A stretch of DNA of 64,000 nucleotides from Ruegeria sp. AD91A (GCF_003443535.1 NZ_CP031946.1:2684501-2748500), one strand, 5' to 3'; positions 43,801 through 54,853 are shown, counted from the stretch's first letter. Notes: a model not told the origin generated them from the sequence alone. Program-made: numbers and translations.

Positions 43801-44635
43801 CCTCCAATGTTTGCCAAAGGTCAGGGTGATCGGGATATGCAATCGCCGTTACACCGCGGTCACGCCACTTTGCTTCAATGTCCTCAGGCGCACCCTTGTC
43901 GAAGGCATAGATGCGTGTGCGGTCAAACTGTCCATCGTGGTTCAAACCTTGCAGAAGGTATTTGATTGGTGGGTCTTCAGCCTGGTATCCAACCAGAACG
44001 ACAGTGTAATGCTCCAGTAAGTGCCGTATGAAATTCGTTGCCCATGCTTCTGAAAGATATGCTCGACCGAAGTCCGCACTGCTCAGGACGTAAGAATGTT
44101 GATCTGCGTCTTTGTCTGCAAGCCGCCCGTGCAGGTAGGTTATACCTTCAACAGCACCTCCAAACGCAAGATCAGGGAAAGCAGGAGCCGCAAAAGTCGG
44201 AAAATCACCACCCAGTTCAAACAAAAGATCGAAATTGGTGGTGACGATCTGTGGTTCACCGTTTGGACTTGTTGAGATACGTTTTATGACGTCGTGGTGA
44301 TGGCCGACTTGATCATTTCCCGATGAAGCTTGAAGGCGTTCAGCTACAAGGGCATTCACTTCGCCTCGTCCGTACTCCAGATGGAGCAGATTGAAAATTT
44401 GATCCAGCGGCATGTTTATTCCAGTTGGATCATCAATCCAAGGTTGGAACGCCCGCATTATTTCTGAATCTTTAGGTGGGTCAAAGTAGTCAATGACATA
44501 TTGCGTCAATCCGATGAAACTCGGCATTCCGGATGGAAGTGAAACGCCAGCACCGCAGAGAAACACAACTCTACCTTCATCACAGCGTTCGAGCAGAACG
44601 TCAGGAATAATTGGACCGTTTGCATGAAATCTCAT
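40835..44635 (-). CDS. SIR2-domain defence protein with long C-terminal helical region
   Basis: 1266 residues; the ATG at 44635 overlaps the stop of the KAP gene by one base. The SIR2 NAD-binding domain covers residues 1-290: VVFLCGAGVSLPSGMPSF (GAGVS at 28-32), VTTNFDLLFE with Asn134, TYLHGRLA with His169, and LVGYQAEDPPIKYLL at 215-229. Asn and His are the NADase catalytic pair in defence SIR2 proteins such as ThsA and DSR. The remaining 970 residues look alpha-helical and repeat-like, perhaps a sensor for phage components. Activity would deplete NAD and abort infection (inference). Paired with KAP ATPase. Confidence 0.8.
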   Translation of the reverse strand: MRFHANGPIIPDVLLERCDEGRVVFLCGAGVSLPSGMPSFIGLTQYVIDYFDPPKDSEIMRAFQPWIDDPTGINMPLDQIFNLLHLEYGRGEVNALVAERLQASSGNDQVGHHHDVIKRISTSPNGEPQIVTTNFDLLFELGGDFPTFAAPAFPDLAFGGAVEGITYLHGRLADKDADQHSYVLSSADFGRAYLSEAWATNFIRHLLEHYTVVLVGYQAEDPPIKYLLQGLNHDGQFDRTRIYAFDKGAPEDIEAKWRDRGVTAIAYPDHPDLWQTLEAWADRADDPRAWRGSVISMTEQDPKSLQPHQRGQVAHVQRSVAGAKLLADAKHPTHPEWVCVFSGSIRSAKRASGYGEDAEVFEPNVAYGLDDDLQNLSDEDYRQGIFNDDLLSWRHGDENPSDAHRLGGRAPDGNTNVPPRLWHLIRWVGDNLASPVIAWWAIKQNGLHPRLLNHIEWRFGQREELHDKARHIWSLILDHHKDPRNREWDGAWFDLKRRITTEGWTPSVLREFGRVAAPKLDIMPPYSLAGVRPPSADWPEIELGHLGQFNVKFLERHNDDLDIPDDVLPKVFGLLEDAMKAASGMLTDIGTIYFSTPTCYPDREIDGEDRHPDAADAFKLFIELFERLSQISPQVALGHFLNWPMEDKFFFKKLGLYALSKDNLFGPEEVGQRILGLSQDVFWDTDVSRELIFLLVDRWADFPEPLRHRLGQRLLAGPDQKGYWSDDVYPSMRDELVARYARYLELQGCELVGDQSDRLSALIATIENWSDGWATSTVTERGSQIGWVGTDETPDAVLDLAVDEIVPRAKDDLNRDFGSFTEKRPFTGLVKANPRKALSALSVAARKNDYPQAFWSAMINEVPDEISPRLRRVFLHRLSRLPQPVVMELRHSVCRWLEQNITKLIEFDSELAWDVFDSVVDGVLSGGEAATESGIGEISLGGEGIQKSRRTYQHAINGPLGMCAQALFRAVPGEKQEQDSLIPDYIKNRIERLFASPGEGSDHAVSIAFSKLNWLMYVDPEWVKARLIPMLAFDHTAAEPAWNGFLCSNRIPWSPLAVLVKPLLLEAVQWVENQTWDRDLAKVVTQWLGFLYLFKRNSEDGVTKQQMRQIVREMSDDTRNQFIWWLGEVGQKNDEGWEKLVTPFLNEVWPRERIYRTASSVESWIGVLDDTGTSFPVVYRAVKRFLVPVETDRHPFYRFTREVGTDEPITIQFPEETLDLLNAVTPQILSRPPYELPKILALVGETSPELRADHRYLRLMDLVERM

Positions 44636-46629
44636 TAGTCACCAATCCGCGTTCGGGTCATCCAACCAACGTCAGCCAAGCCACCTTTTGAGAACTCCTG
44701 AAACTGCCTAAGTTCCCATTTCTCAATGATTGATGAGTTAATGTGCTTCACGAGGTTCTTGATTTGAACGTTTCTGGGTTTGCTCCTTGTATTGGCAACA
44801 CGTCGCATCAGTTCTTCTTGAACGCTACGCCACCAAAGTCCCTCTTTGTCCAAGAGCGCAGGGTGGTGTTCGTATCTGTCCTTCAGGCTACCCACCACGA
44901 GCCGTTCTTCTCGGCGTGACAATTTGAACCAAGCATCAACGAAGGCTCCGGCATCGATGGTCGCAAGAATAGGAATGTCCAAGTAACGTTGTTCTGACGG
45001 GTGATTTGTTACCTTCAGGTTTCCAATGAACTGTATCCAGTCATCCGTCAGAAGACCCAAAAGCTCCTTACCTGCATCATCCCTTAACCAAGCTTGATGC
45101 CATTCTTCGACCTTTTCGACCAGATAATTAAGGACCTCCTTGAATTCAGCACCTTCACGCCCGATGAAACCAAGCCCATCATACGATTCCAATTGGTAAC
45201 CAAACCTTTCAACGACGCCTCGACAACGCTCGTACGTTAAAGCGGGGATGAACTGCCCATCGATGTAAGATTTCATTGTTTTGACCGTTTTGGGTACGGT
45301 TTGGTCAACTAGTTGATGTTCTGCCAGCATTAGAGAAACGCCGACTACGTGAAGGAACTCACCGACTTCAACATAGCTACCGCATCCCAAATTAGATTGC
45401 ATATCTTCGACATCAGACCAGAAACCTGGCTCTGAACCATCAGAGAAGTCCCATTCATAGAAGTGCCAAAGCCTCTTCCAAGACGGCCAGGAACCAACAC
45501 CAGCAACTTCATCCGCTTGGGCTAGTTCTGCATTCAATCTAGCCGCATCTACGACCCCAGAGGTAAGAATCGCAATCCACTGCTGAACAGTGATGACGGT
45601 TCTTATTCCGTTGTGCTGCTCGTATTTGTTGAAGATACGTTTTTTGGGGGTTGGCTCCTTGTCTTTATCAAATGAGAACTCATAGACATGGCGAACTTCA
45701 TCTTTGCCCTCGTCATATTGCCCCAACAAATCCAAGGGTGTTAGAGACGCTGATTCCTCAGCGAGATCGAGTTTGAACTCTATGAAGAAGATAAAGAATT
45801 GAACGATAAGATTCCGAACTAACTCGTCGTTCTCACGATAGTCTTCGTTCATACGCTCAAGTACAGTAGCCAACTGCCAAACGAACTGACGCAAAGCTCG
45901 AAGATTGTGGAAACCAGACTTGTTGTAGAGTTCGCGGATGTCCTGTTCATAATATTCAAGGAGCCCACGAACGTCGGTCTGTCCGATTTCCCCGACGAAC
46001 GACGCTAATGCGCTGTCGGGGTCACTTTCCAAAAAAAATGAATGCCCGACGATCTTTTCTCTAAATGCAATAAAGTGATTATCTTTCAAACCGTCTGTAT
46101 TCGCTAAAAGAATTACACGAGTATCACCATGCTCTACGAATCGATTCACAACGCCCAATAGTTCCGACATGGGGATTTGGCAGCGCTCTAAATCATCGAG
46201 AACCAAAAGTGCTCCGTCCATGTTCGTCGATGATTGTTCCAGTTGCGAAGTCACCGCATCAACGATTTTGTTCAGGTTTGCTGTACCTCCAAAAATACCT
46301 CCTGAACCAAGTGTAAGTGCACCGCTGAAGATAGATCCAGCAAGGCCCGCCCCCTTGTGCAGTGTTTTCGTAAGAGAACCGGCACTTGCATAAAAGAGGT
46401 TGGTCTCCAATGACTGGACGTCGGGGATACCAAACACCGAAAGGTAGATCGGTTTGCGGTCTGTGAACGACTCATCTTCTAACAACTGCAATACAAAATG
46501 AGTTTTCCCGCAGCCCCAACGCCCTTCGACCAAAACCGCAAAGTGGGGTTTCGATTCAGTGTTTGCCCAATTTCTAAGAAATTTCTTAACCTCGGCCCTA
46601 TCAATGCCCATTCGCAAAATACTCGCCAC
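44635..46629 (-). CDS. KAP-family P-loop NTPase paired with SIR2 protein
   Basis: 664 residues. The P-loop VEGRWGCGKTHF lies at 35-46 and Walker B LLVLDDLERC at 141-150. VILLANTDGLKDN is a sensor-like strand, as in the KAP branch of STAND-like NTPases. A glycine-rich hydrophobic stretch at about 93-118 (AGLAGSIFSGALTLGSGGIF) between them may touch the membrane, as KAP proteins often do. The C-terminal half is helical with no recognised domain. It is the first gene of a two-gene operon with the SIR2 protein (TAATG overlap) and probably controls its activity (inference). Confidence 0.8.
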   Translation of the reverse strand: MASILRMGIDRAEVKKFLRNWANTESKPHFAVLVEGRWGCGKTHFVLQLLEDESFTDRKPIYLSVFGIPDVQSLETNLFYASAGSLTKTLHKGAGLAGSIFSGALTLGSGGIFGGTANLNKIVDAVTSQLEQSSTNMDGALLVLDDLERCQIPMSELLGVVNRFVEHGDTRVILLANTDGLKDNHFIAFREKIVGHSFFLESDPDSALASFVGEIGQTDVRGLLEYYEQDIRELYNKSGFHNLRALRQFVWQLATVLERMNEDYRENDELVRNLIVQFFIFFIEFKLDLAEESASLTPLDLLGQYDEGKDEVRHVYEFSFDKDKEPTPKKRIFNKYEQHNGIRTVITVQQWIAILTSGVVDAARLNAELAQADEVAGVGSWPSWKRLWHFYEWDFSDGSEPGFWSDVEDMQSNLGCGSYVEVGEFLHVVGVSLMLAEHQLVDQTVPKTVKTMKSYIDGQFIPALTYERCRGVVERFGYQLESYDGLGFIGREGAEFKEVLNYLVEKVEEWHQAWLRDDAGKELLGLLTDDWIQFIGNLKVTNHPSEQRYLDIPILATIDAGAFVDAWFKLSRREERLVVGSLKDRYEHHPALLDKEGLWWRSVQEELMRRVANTRSKPRNVQIKNLVKHINSSIIEKWELRQFQEFSKGGLADVGWMTRTRIGD

Positions 46630-47185
46630 TAAATTGAATGAACAGTTTATGGCAGGTGCAGATGGTCACGTCGATCCTTGTTCACCAGACGTAACCCCAA
46701 ACTATCGTTTTTGACCTGCACGCTGTGCTCAGCAATGAATCAAGGTGCTAGCTGTGGCAAGAACCCCCCGGCAAATCGTTGCCAAGTTTGCAGTTATTTT
46801 GCGCAAACCAGTAGGTAGCTAGAGCAGATACTTCAATGACTGCTTTCCTGAAGCAGCGCGGTAGCTTGGTACGCCTGCACGTACGGCGGCTCCGGGCCGG
46901 TCAGGTTACGCAGGCGAAACTTTGAACGGAGACTTTGCAAAGTCAGCTTTGTGCGCATCGCAGGCCTTGGCGAGAAGGCCAAGCAAAAAGGGCCGCATGC
47001 AACCCAAGATTCCATAGGGAGGCCCTTTGCGGGATTGAGCAACGCAACGGGCCATAACCGCAACGACTAAGCCAAAAACTGATTGAATTCATCGCTAAGG
47101 CAGACAATCGTGCCGCGCAAAACTATGGGCAATCTACGCAAACTTATGGGGTGCGCGAAGTGTTATGCGCAAACCTACAACCTGA
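46630..47185. other. 556-bp gap between SIR2-KAP operon and gyrB
   Basis: No supported gene; a minus-strand open frame at 46833-47063 is translated element DNA. The gap holds the KAP promoter, the 37-bp repeat copy 2 and the left arm of the mobile-element end. Confidence 0.6.
46932..46968 (+). repeat. 37-bp imperfect direct repeat, copy 2 (right of SIR2-KAP)
   Basis: Matches 40149-40185 at 30 of 37 positions, same orientation. A small hairpin (CTTGGC/GCCAAG, 46966-46983) follows directly. Confidence 0.45.

Positions 47186-47186
<1 letters not shown>
47015..47186. repeat. Mobile-element end, left arm only (copy C)
   Basis: Begins TAGGGAGGCCCTTTGCGGGA and runs to GCAAACCTACAACCTGAT, closely matching the left arm of copy B over about 170 bp. 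It ends at the gyrB stop codon and carries the CCTACA half-site but no TGTAGG half-site. The repeated motifs CGCAAAACTATGGGC and TGTTATGCGCAAA are present. Confidence 0.7.
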
Positions 47187-49603
<2,417 letters not shown>

Positions 49604-49717
49604 TCAGTCAGTACCTATATTATTTTGGTACCTTATACGTTTTCTGGTGGGGATTGTCACGCGATCCCCCAATATTTTGTGTATGCTGGGGTCGTTTTCT
49701 GCGCATCCGAATCCACC

Positions 49718-50290
49718 TCATAACTGGTCGATGTCAGAAGCGATATCCGCCGCGATTTCCAGCGCATCGACATCCTTGCGTTCAGCCGACAATCGAAGCC
49801 CCAGAATATCCGACTGATACCGCGCCGCCAGCCGATCCGGGTCATGTTGGGGCCGGATTTCACCGGCAGTCTGGGCGCTGCGGAAAAGGTCGGCGAAACA
49901 CGCTTTCATTTCCGCCATGTGACGCGCGGCCTGATCCGCAAGCGCATGATCCTTCGCCTGCAACTCGGCATATGTCTTTGCCAACATGCAGGCCTTTGCT
50001 GGATTCTCGACCGCTTCGATGACCAAACGTGGTTGCGCCTTAAGCGCTGCCTTCGGCCCCAATCTTTCGGCAAGGGCTTTCAGGCGCGCCACACCTTCTT
50101 GCGTGTAGCTTTGCAGCGTCAACGCATAGAGCGCATCCTTCGACCCGAATGCCGCGTAAAAGCTTCCGGGTTTCAGCTTCAATTCCCGTTCCAGGTCCTT
50201 CAGCGACGTTCCAGCCCAGCCCTGGCGCCAGAAGATGTCACGGGCCTTCGCGATCAACGCGTCACGGTCATATGCGGGTTTGCGGGGCAT
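49718..50290 (-). CDS. TetR-family transcriptional regulator
   Basis: 190 residues from the ATG at 50290 (MPRKPAYDRDALIAKARDIF); ATG/GTG codons a few residues upstream are in frame. The N-terminal HTH RQGWAGTSLKDLERELKLKP-GSFYAAFGSKDALY is clear TetR, and the all-helical C-terminal part forms the ligand pocket. It is divergent from an AhpD-like gene, with a perfect 18-bp palindrome between the two, so it most likely represses that gene and itself. The inducer is unknown, possibly an electrophile. Confidence 0.92.
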   Translation of the reverse strand: MPRKPAYDRDALIAKARDIFWRQGWAGTSLKDLERELKLKPGSFYAAFGSKDALYALTLQSYTQEGVARLKALAERLGPKAALKAQPRLVIEAVENPAKACMLAKTYAELQAKDHALADQAARHMAEMKACFADLFRSAQTAGEIRPQHDPDRLAARYQSDILGLRLSAERKDVDALEIAADIASDIDQL

Positions 50291-50303
50291 CGGCATCACC
50301 AAT

Positions 50304-50346
50304 TCTTGAACGTTCGCTCAAATATATACTTGAGTGATCACTCAAG
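50304..50346. promoter_or_regulatory. TetR operator region: 18-bp palindrome plus a second partial site
   Basis: CTTGAGTGATCACTCAAG at 50329-50346 is a perfect palindrome. A related imperfect site TTGAACGTTCGCTCAA lies just before it. The TTGA/TCAA arms are shared. Its place between the divergent TetR and AhpD-like starts is typical of a TetR operator. Confidence 0.75.
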
Positions 50347-50390
50347 AAACCCTAAATACCACCCATCGCGCCAGAAACAGGAGTTCCGAC

Positions 50391-50957
50391 ATGGCCAATT
50401 TCCCGTCTCATGACCTCGAATCCGCACCCGAAGCATCCAAACCTCTGCTGGAAAAGTCTCAGGCCGCCTTTGGCCGTTTGCCGGGCCTGCATAAGGTGAT
50501 GGCAGAAAGCCCCCAGCACCTTGAAGGCTATCAAGTTCTGCACAGCCTGTTCTTGCAGACCGATTTCGACAACGATGAAAAGACCGTTGTCTGGCAGACG
50601 ATCAACGTGGCGAACGAATGCCATTATTGCGTGCCCGCGCACACCGGCATCGCAAAGATGATGAAGGTATCAGACGAAATCTCCGAGGCACTGCGCAATG
50701 AAACTTCACTGCCTTCCGCCAAGCTCGAAGCACTGCGCACCTTCACCCTGCATGTGATGGAAACCCGCGGCAACCCGACCGAGGAACAGCTTCAGGCGTT
50801 CTTTGATGCCGGCTACTCGCACCGCGCGGTTCTGGACGTGGTGCTGGGTCTGGCGCAGAAAACCATGTCGAACTACGTCAACCACATGGCCAAAACGCCA
50901 GTCGATGAAGTCATGCGCGGCTTCCTGTGGGAGCGTAAAGTCAACGAACCGGCCTAA
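50391..50957 (+). CDS. Carboxymuconolactone decarboxylase / AhpD-like protein
   Basis: 188 residues from the ATG at 50391, with CAGGAG upstream; the frame is open further but the family starts at MANFPSHDLESAPEASKPLL. The CMD/AhpD core has VWQTINVANECHYCVPAHTG with the CxxC (C-H-Y-C) and nearby His, the thiol relay of AhpD-type peroxidase partners. Later the GYSHRAVLDVVLGLAQKTMS block follows. It is likely a thiol-dependent detoxifying enzyme induced through the divergent TetR protein. Its 3' end overlaps the recF stop on the other strand by 4 bp. Confidence 0.9.
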   Translation: MANFPSHDLESAPEASKPLLEKSQAAFGRLPGLHKVMAESPQHLEGYQVLHSLFLQTDFDNDEKTVVWQTINVANECHYCVPAHTGIAKMMKVSDEISEALRNETSLPSAKLEALRTFTLHVMETRGNPTEEQLQAFFDAGYSHRAVLDVVLGLAQKTMSNYVNHMAKTPVDEVMRGFLWERKVNEPA

Positions 50958-52051
50958 GTCGCGACCACCGAGCCCTCATCGCCTTCGGTAACGATCAGCG
51001 ACTGGGCCCGGTCACCCAACTCCACAAACAGTTCAGGCCCGGTGCCCGTCATCCAGGCCTGAGCGCCCAGCGCACATATCTCGTCATACAGGGCTGAACG
51101 CCGATCCGCATCCAGATGGGCGGCCACCTCATCCAGCAAGACAATCGGTGGTGCGCCCACCATTTCGGCCAATGCACGTGCGTTCGACAGGATCAGAGAA
51201 ACCAACAGTGCCTTCTGCTCACCGGTCGAGCAATCCTTGGCCGGAACGCCCTTGGCAGCAAAAACGCCGTAGAGATCCGACCGATGCGGCCCGACCAAAG
51301 TCCGGCCCGCTGCCAAATCTCTGAACCGGCTTTCATTCAAAGCCTCGCGCAAATCCTCAACCGTTTCGGGCATCGCGCCGTCGGTCTGCACCAATTCCAA
51401 CTCGGCAGACGGGAAAGCCGTTTCCGCCTGATCCTGCGCCACCCGCAGATGGCTCAACGCAGCCAATCGCGCTGCGTGGATGCGATGCCCCATCACGGCC
51501 AACTGGCCCTCAAGCGCGGCATACCAATGCGCGTCACGCACCTGCTCTTTCAGCAAACGGTTACGTTCGCGCATCGCTTTTTCGTAGGTCAGCGCGGCCT
51601 CTGCGTGAGACGGATCAAAGCTGAGCGCAATGCGATCAAGAAACCGGCGCCGGCCTTCTGCCCCTTCAATCCAAAGTCGGTCCATGGATGGGACCAGCCA
51701 AACCACCCGCGCAAGTTTGCCCAGATCAATCTGGGAGGCGGTCTTTCCATCAATCCTTACCTGCCGTGCTGCACCGCCCTCAGACCAGGTTTCGATTTCG
51801 AATTTCTGCCCCTGCGACTGCAACAGCCCGGACAGTTTCCAGCCCAGCACCTCGGGCCGTCGCGTCATCTCGGCTGCACTCGCCCTCCGCATTCCTCGAC
51901 CGGGCGAAAACAAGGATACCGCTTCCAGAATATTGGTCTTGCCCGCCCCGTTCGGTCCGTGAATGGCCACTGGCCGCCCGTCCAGAGACAACCGCACCAG
52001 CTTGTGAGACCGAAAATGCGAGACCGTAAGCTCGGTCAGGGCCAGTGCCAT
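50954..52051 (-). CDS. recF: DNA replication and repair protein RecF
   Basis: 365 residues. Walker A IHGPNGAGKTNILEAV lies at 30-45, the ABC-type signature region STGEQKALLVSLIL near 270, and Walker B PIVLLDEVAAHLDADRR near 305. RecF loads RecA at single-strand gaps with RecO and RecR. It lies between dnaN (upstream, 59 bp) and gyrB in the classical dnaA-dnaN-recF-gyrB order, here interrupted by the TetR/AhpD pair. Confidence 0.97.
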   Translation of the reverse strand: MALALTELTVSHFRSHKLVRLSLDGRPVAIHGPNGAGKTNILEAVSLFSPGRGMRRASAAEMTRRPEVLGWKLSGLLQSQGQKFEIETWSEGGAARQVRIDGKTASQIDLGKLARVVWLVPSMDRLWIEGAEGRRRFLDRIALSFDPSHAEAALTYEKAMRERNRLLKEQVRDAHWYAALEGQLAVMGHRIHAARLAALSHLRVAQDQAETAFPSAELELVQTDGAMPETVEDLREALNESRFRDLAAGRTLVGPHRSDLYGVFAAKGVPAKDCSTGEQKALLVSLILSNARALAEMVGAPPIVLLDEVAAHLDADRRSALYDEICALGAQAWMTGTGPELFVELGDRAQSLIVTEGDEGSVVAT

Positions 52052-52110
52052 GACCCCTCCCTTCTTCTGTTCAAGAATACCTCCACCGGAGGCGTCGCGT
52101 GTCCGCGTGA

Positions 52111-53232
52111 TCAGACGCGCATCGGCATGACAACATAAACTGCGCTCTGATCATTACCTTCGCGCATCAGGGTCGGATCGCCAGCTGAATTGAACATGAA
52201 CACCGCATTCTCTCGATCCACCTGAGACGCAATCTCCAGCAGGTATTTTGCGTTGAACCCAATCTCCAACCTTTCGTCACCGTACGCGACGGCCAGTTCT
52301 TCCTCGGCCGCGCCACTATCCGGTGCGTTCACCGACAGAACCAGTCTGTCGCCATCCAATTGTAGCTTTACCGCGCGCGAGCGTTCGGAAGACACCGTCG
52401 CCACCCGGTCCACGGCCTGCGCAAATTCAGCAGCATCCACTTCCAGCTTGCGGGTGTTCCCTTGTGGAATAACGCGCGTATAGTCGGGGAAGGTGCCGTC
52501 GATGACCTTCGAGGTCAGCGTGATATCCGGCGTGGCGAAGCGCACCTTGGTTTCACTGACCGAAACGGCGATATCCATTTCATCGTCATCCAGCAGCTTG
52601 CGAAGCTCGCCCACGGTTTTTCTGGGAACAATAACGCCTGGCATATCCGTCGCACCGTCAGGCAGATCGGCATCGATCCGAGCGAGACGGTGACCATCGG
52701 TAGCCACGCAGCGCAGCACTTTACCACCTTCGGATCCGTCGGACACGTGCATGTAGACACCGTTCAGATAATACCGTGTCTCTTCTGTTGAAATTGCGAA
52801 TTTCGACTTGTCGAACAACCGACGCAGCAGGGCCGCAGATGCGGTGAAATTCGATTGATACTCCGAGGACGCCATGACCGGAAAATCCTCTTTCGGCAGT
52901 GTCGCCAGCGAGAAATTCGACCGCCCGGCCTCAACCGTCAGACGTCCTGCTGCACTGTCCGCGGTCAGTGTGACCAACGCACCGTCGGGCAGTTTGCGCA
53001 CGATCTCATGCAGGGTCGTTGCCGCAACTGTCGTGGCTCCTGCCTTTTCGACCTGTGCCGGGGCCTTGTCGACCACTTCGATATCCAGATCGGTCGCCCG
53101 AAACAGCGCCTGATCGCCTTCAGCTTCGATCAGCACATTGGCAAGTATGGGAATGGTATTGCGACGTTCCACAACGGATTGGGCCTGTGAAACGGCCTTA
53201 AGAAGGGTGCCGCGTTCGATGCTGATCTTCAT
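52111..53232 (-). CDS. dnaN: DNA polymerase III beta sliding clamp
   Basis: 373 residues of three repeated clamp domains: N-terminal MKISIERGTLLKAVSQAQSV, then RRNTIPILANVLIEAEGDQA, SKFAISTEETRYYLNGVYMH and C-terminal YVVMPMRV. The dimeric ring tethers polymerase III to DNA. Usual length for the family. Located downstream of dnaA but separated by a strong hairpin, so it probably has its own promoter. Confidence 0.98.
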   Translation of the reverse strand: MKISIERGTLLKAVSQAQSVVERRNTIPILANVLIEAEGDQALFRATDLDIEVVDKAPAQVEKAGATTVAATTLHEIVRKLPDGALVTLTADSAAGRLTVEAGRSNFSLATLPKEDFPVMASSEYQSNFTASAALLRRLFDKSKFAISTEETRYYLNGVYMHVSDGSEGGKVLRCVATDGHRLARIDADLPDGATDMPGVIVPRKTVGELRKLLDDDEMDIAVSVSETKVRFATPDITLTSKVIDGTFPDYTRVIPQGNTRKLEVDAAEFAQAVDRVATVSSERSRAVKLQLDGDRLVLSVNAPDSGAAEEELAVAYGDERLEIGFNAKYLLEIASQVDRENAVFMFNSAGDPTLMREGNDQSAVYVVMPMRV

Positions 53233-53402
53233 ACCCTCAGTTCCTCTGACTTGCGTACCGACATGGGCGGGACTGGCACGTTAGCGGTTCCACCCTGAGG
53301 CACAAGGATTTTTTACGGATTTCTGGGTCGGAATGTCCCAAGCGTCAAGGGCAGCGTGCCCGACAGGCATCAGTTCTGATCCAACCGTGGATTAATGCGC
53401 AC

Positions 53403-53452
53403 AAGAAACCGCCCCGGGCCCGAGGATCCGGGGCGGTTTCTTGCATTGCAGG
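53403..53452 (-). terminator. Rho-independent terminator after dnaA
   Basis: AAGAAACCGCCCCGG pairs with CCGGGGCGGTTTCTT around a GC-rich loop, 7 bp after the dnaA stop. Because the palindrome carries A-runs on one side and T-runs on the other, it can terminate in both directions. Confidence 0.85.
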
Positions 53453-53458
53453 CGCGGA

Positions 53459-54853
53459 TCAGGCTTCTAGCGACCGGCGCAGCATTTCCACATCTTCAGC
53501 GATCTGACCATCGGTCAGCTTCAGCTCTTCAATGCGCTTGACGCCGTGCATGACCGTCGTGTGATCGCGCCCGCCAAAACGGCGGCCAATCTCGGGCAGG
53601 GACCGGCTGGTCAACTGTTTGCACAGATACATAGCCACCTGACGCGGACGCGCGTAAGAACGCAGGCGCTTTGGGCCGATGATGTCGGAGAGGCGAATGT
53701 TGTAGTATTCAGACACCTTCCGCTGAATCTCTTCGACGGTGATCTTGCGCTCGGAGGCACGCAATACATCCGCCAGACAATCCTGGGTCAGTTCCATGTC
53801 GATCTCGCGGCCAACCAGTGACGCGAAAGCGAACAGACGGGTCAACGCGCCTTCGAGCACACGCACATTGGTCGAGATACGATGGGCCAGGAACTCCAGA
53901 ACACCGTCGGCAATAGCCAGGTCAGGATAGGATGAGCTGTATTGCTGCACCTTGTTTTGCAGAATGCCCAGACGCAGTTCATAATCGGTCGGGTGCAGGT
54001 CGACCACCAGACCACATTGCAGACGGGATTTTACCCGATCTTCCAGATCCTTGATCTCACCCGGGGCGCGATCGGCCGAGATGATGATCTGCTTGTTCTG
54101 ATCTACCAGCGCGTTGAATGTATGGAAAAACTCTTCCTGAGTGGAATCCTTGCCAGCGATGAACTGCACGTCGTCAACCATCAATACGTCAACCGAACGG
54201 AACAGGTGTTTGAAGTCCATCATCCGACGCTCGCGCAGGGCCTGCACGAACCGGTACATGAACTGTTCCGCCGACAGGTAAAGAACGTTCAGTTCCGGGT
54301 GTTTGGTTTTCAACTCCCATGCAATGGCGTGCATCAGGTGGGTCTTACCCAGACCCACACCGCCGTACAAAACCAGCGGATTGAAGGTCACCGGCCCGCC
54401 CTCGGATACCCGACGCGCGGCTGCATGGGCCAGTTCATTGGGCTTGCCGACTACAAAACTGTCAAAGGTAAAACGAGAATCCAGCGGTGCGGCCTGTAGC
54501 GATTCCAAGGCGTCCTGCGCTGTGTCCTGGTTCGGCGCGGTGACAGGTGCAGGCTGTGCCTCAGGTGCTGCATTGGCTGCATTGGCTGCAGGCTTCGGGC
54601 GCATCGGCGAGTTTGCTGCCACGCGGAAATCCAGACGCCGCACAGTTTCACCTGCGGTATTCAGTTCGTAAAGAATGAGGTCCGCAAAATTCTGGCTGAC
54701 GTAATTGCCCATAAAATTGGTCGGCACGGAGAAAACCGCCACGCCATCCTGAAGCTCTTTAAATTCCAAAGGCTCGATCCAGGTCGTATAGTTGTTCCGA
54801 CCGATGGCCTTCAGCAATTTGTTACGCAGTAGTCCCCATTTCTCTTGTGTCAT
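53459..54853 (-). CDS. dnaA: Chromosomal replication initiator DnaA
   Basis: 464 residues from the ATG at 54853 (MTQEKWGLLRNKLLKAIGRN, the conserved domain I start). The open frame runs 65 codons further upstream but that part is not homologous. A Pro/Ala/Gln-rich linker follows domain I. AAA+ motifs are VLYGGVGLGKTHLMHAIAW and VDVLMVDDVQFIAGKDS. Domain IV ends with the DNA-binding signature FGGRDHTTVMHGVKRI. DnaA-ATP binds the origin and starts replication. A perfect palindrome lies about 100 bp upstream. Confidence 0.98.
   Translation of the reverse strand: MTQEKWGLLRNKLLKAIGRNNYTTWIEPLEFKELQDGVAVFSVPTNFMGNYVSQNFADLILYELNTAGETVRRLDFRVAANSPMRPKPAANAANAAPEAQPAPVTAPNQDTAQDALESLQAAPLDSRFTFDSFVVGKPNELAHAAARRVSEGGPVTFNPLVLYGGVGLGKTHLMHAIAWELKTKHPELNVLYLSAEQFMYRFVQALRERRMMDFKHLFRSVDVLMVDDVQFIAGKDSTQEEFFHTFNALVDQNKQIIISADRAPGEIKDLEDRVKSRLQCGLVVDLHPTDYELRLGILQNKVQQYSSSYPDLAIADGVLEFLAHRISTNVRVLEGALTRLFAFASLVGREIDMELTQDCLADVLRASERKITVEEIQRKVSEYYNIRLSDIIGPKRLRSYARPRQVAMYLCKQLTSRSLPEIGRRFGGRDHTTVMHGVKRIEELKLTDGQIAEDVEMLRRSLEA

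Noticed and set aside
46833..47063. 76-residue minus-strand open frame before gyrB
   Set aside because: It lies within the mobile-element arm and shows no protein-like features; the matching DNA at 22.4 kb is non-coding too.
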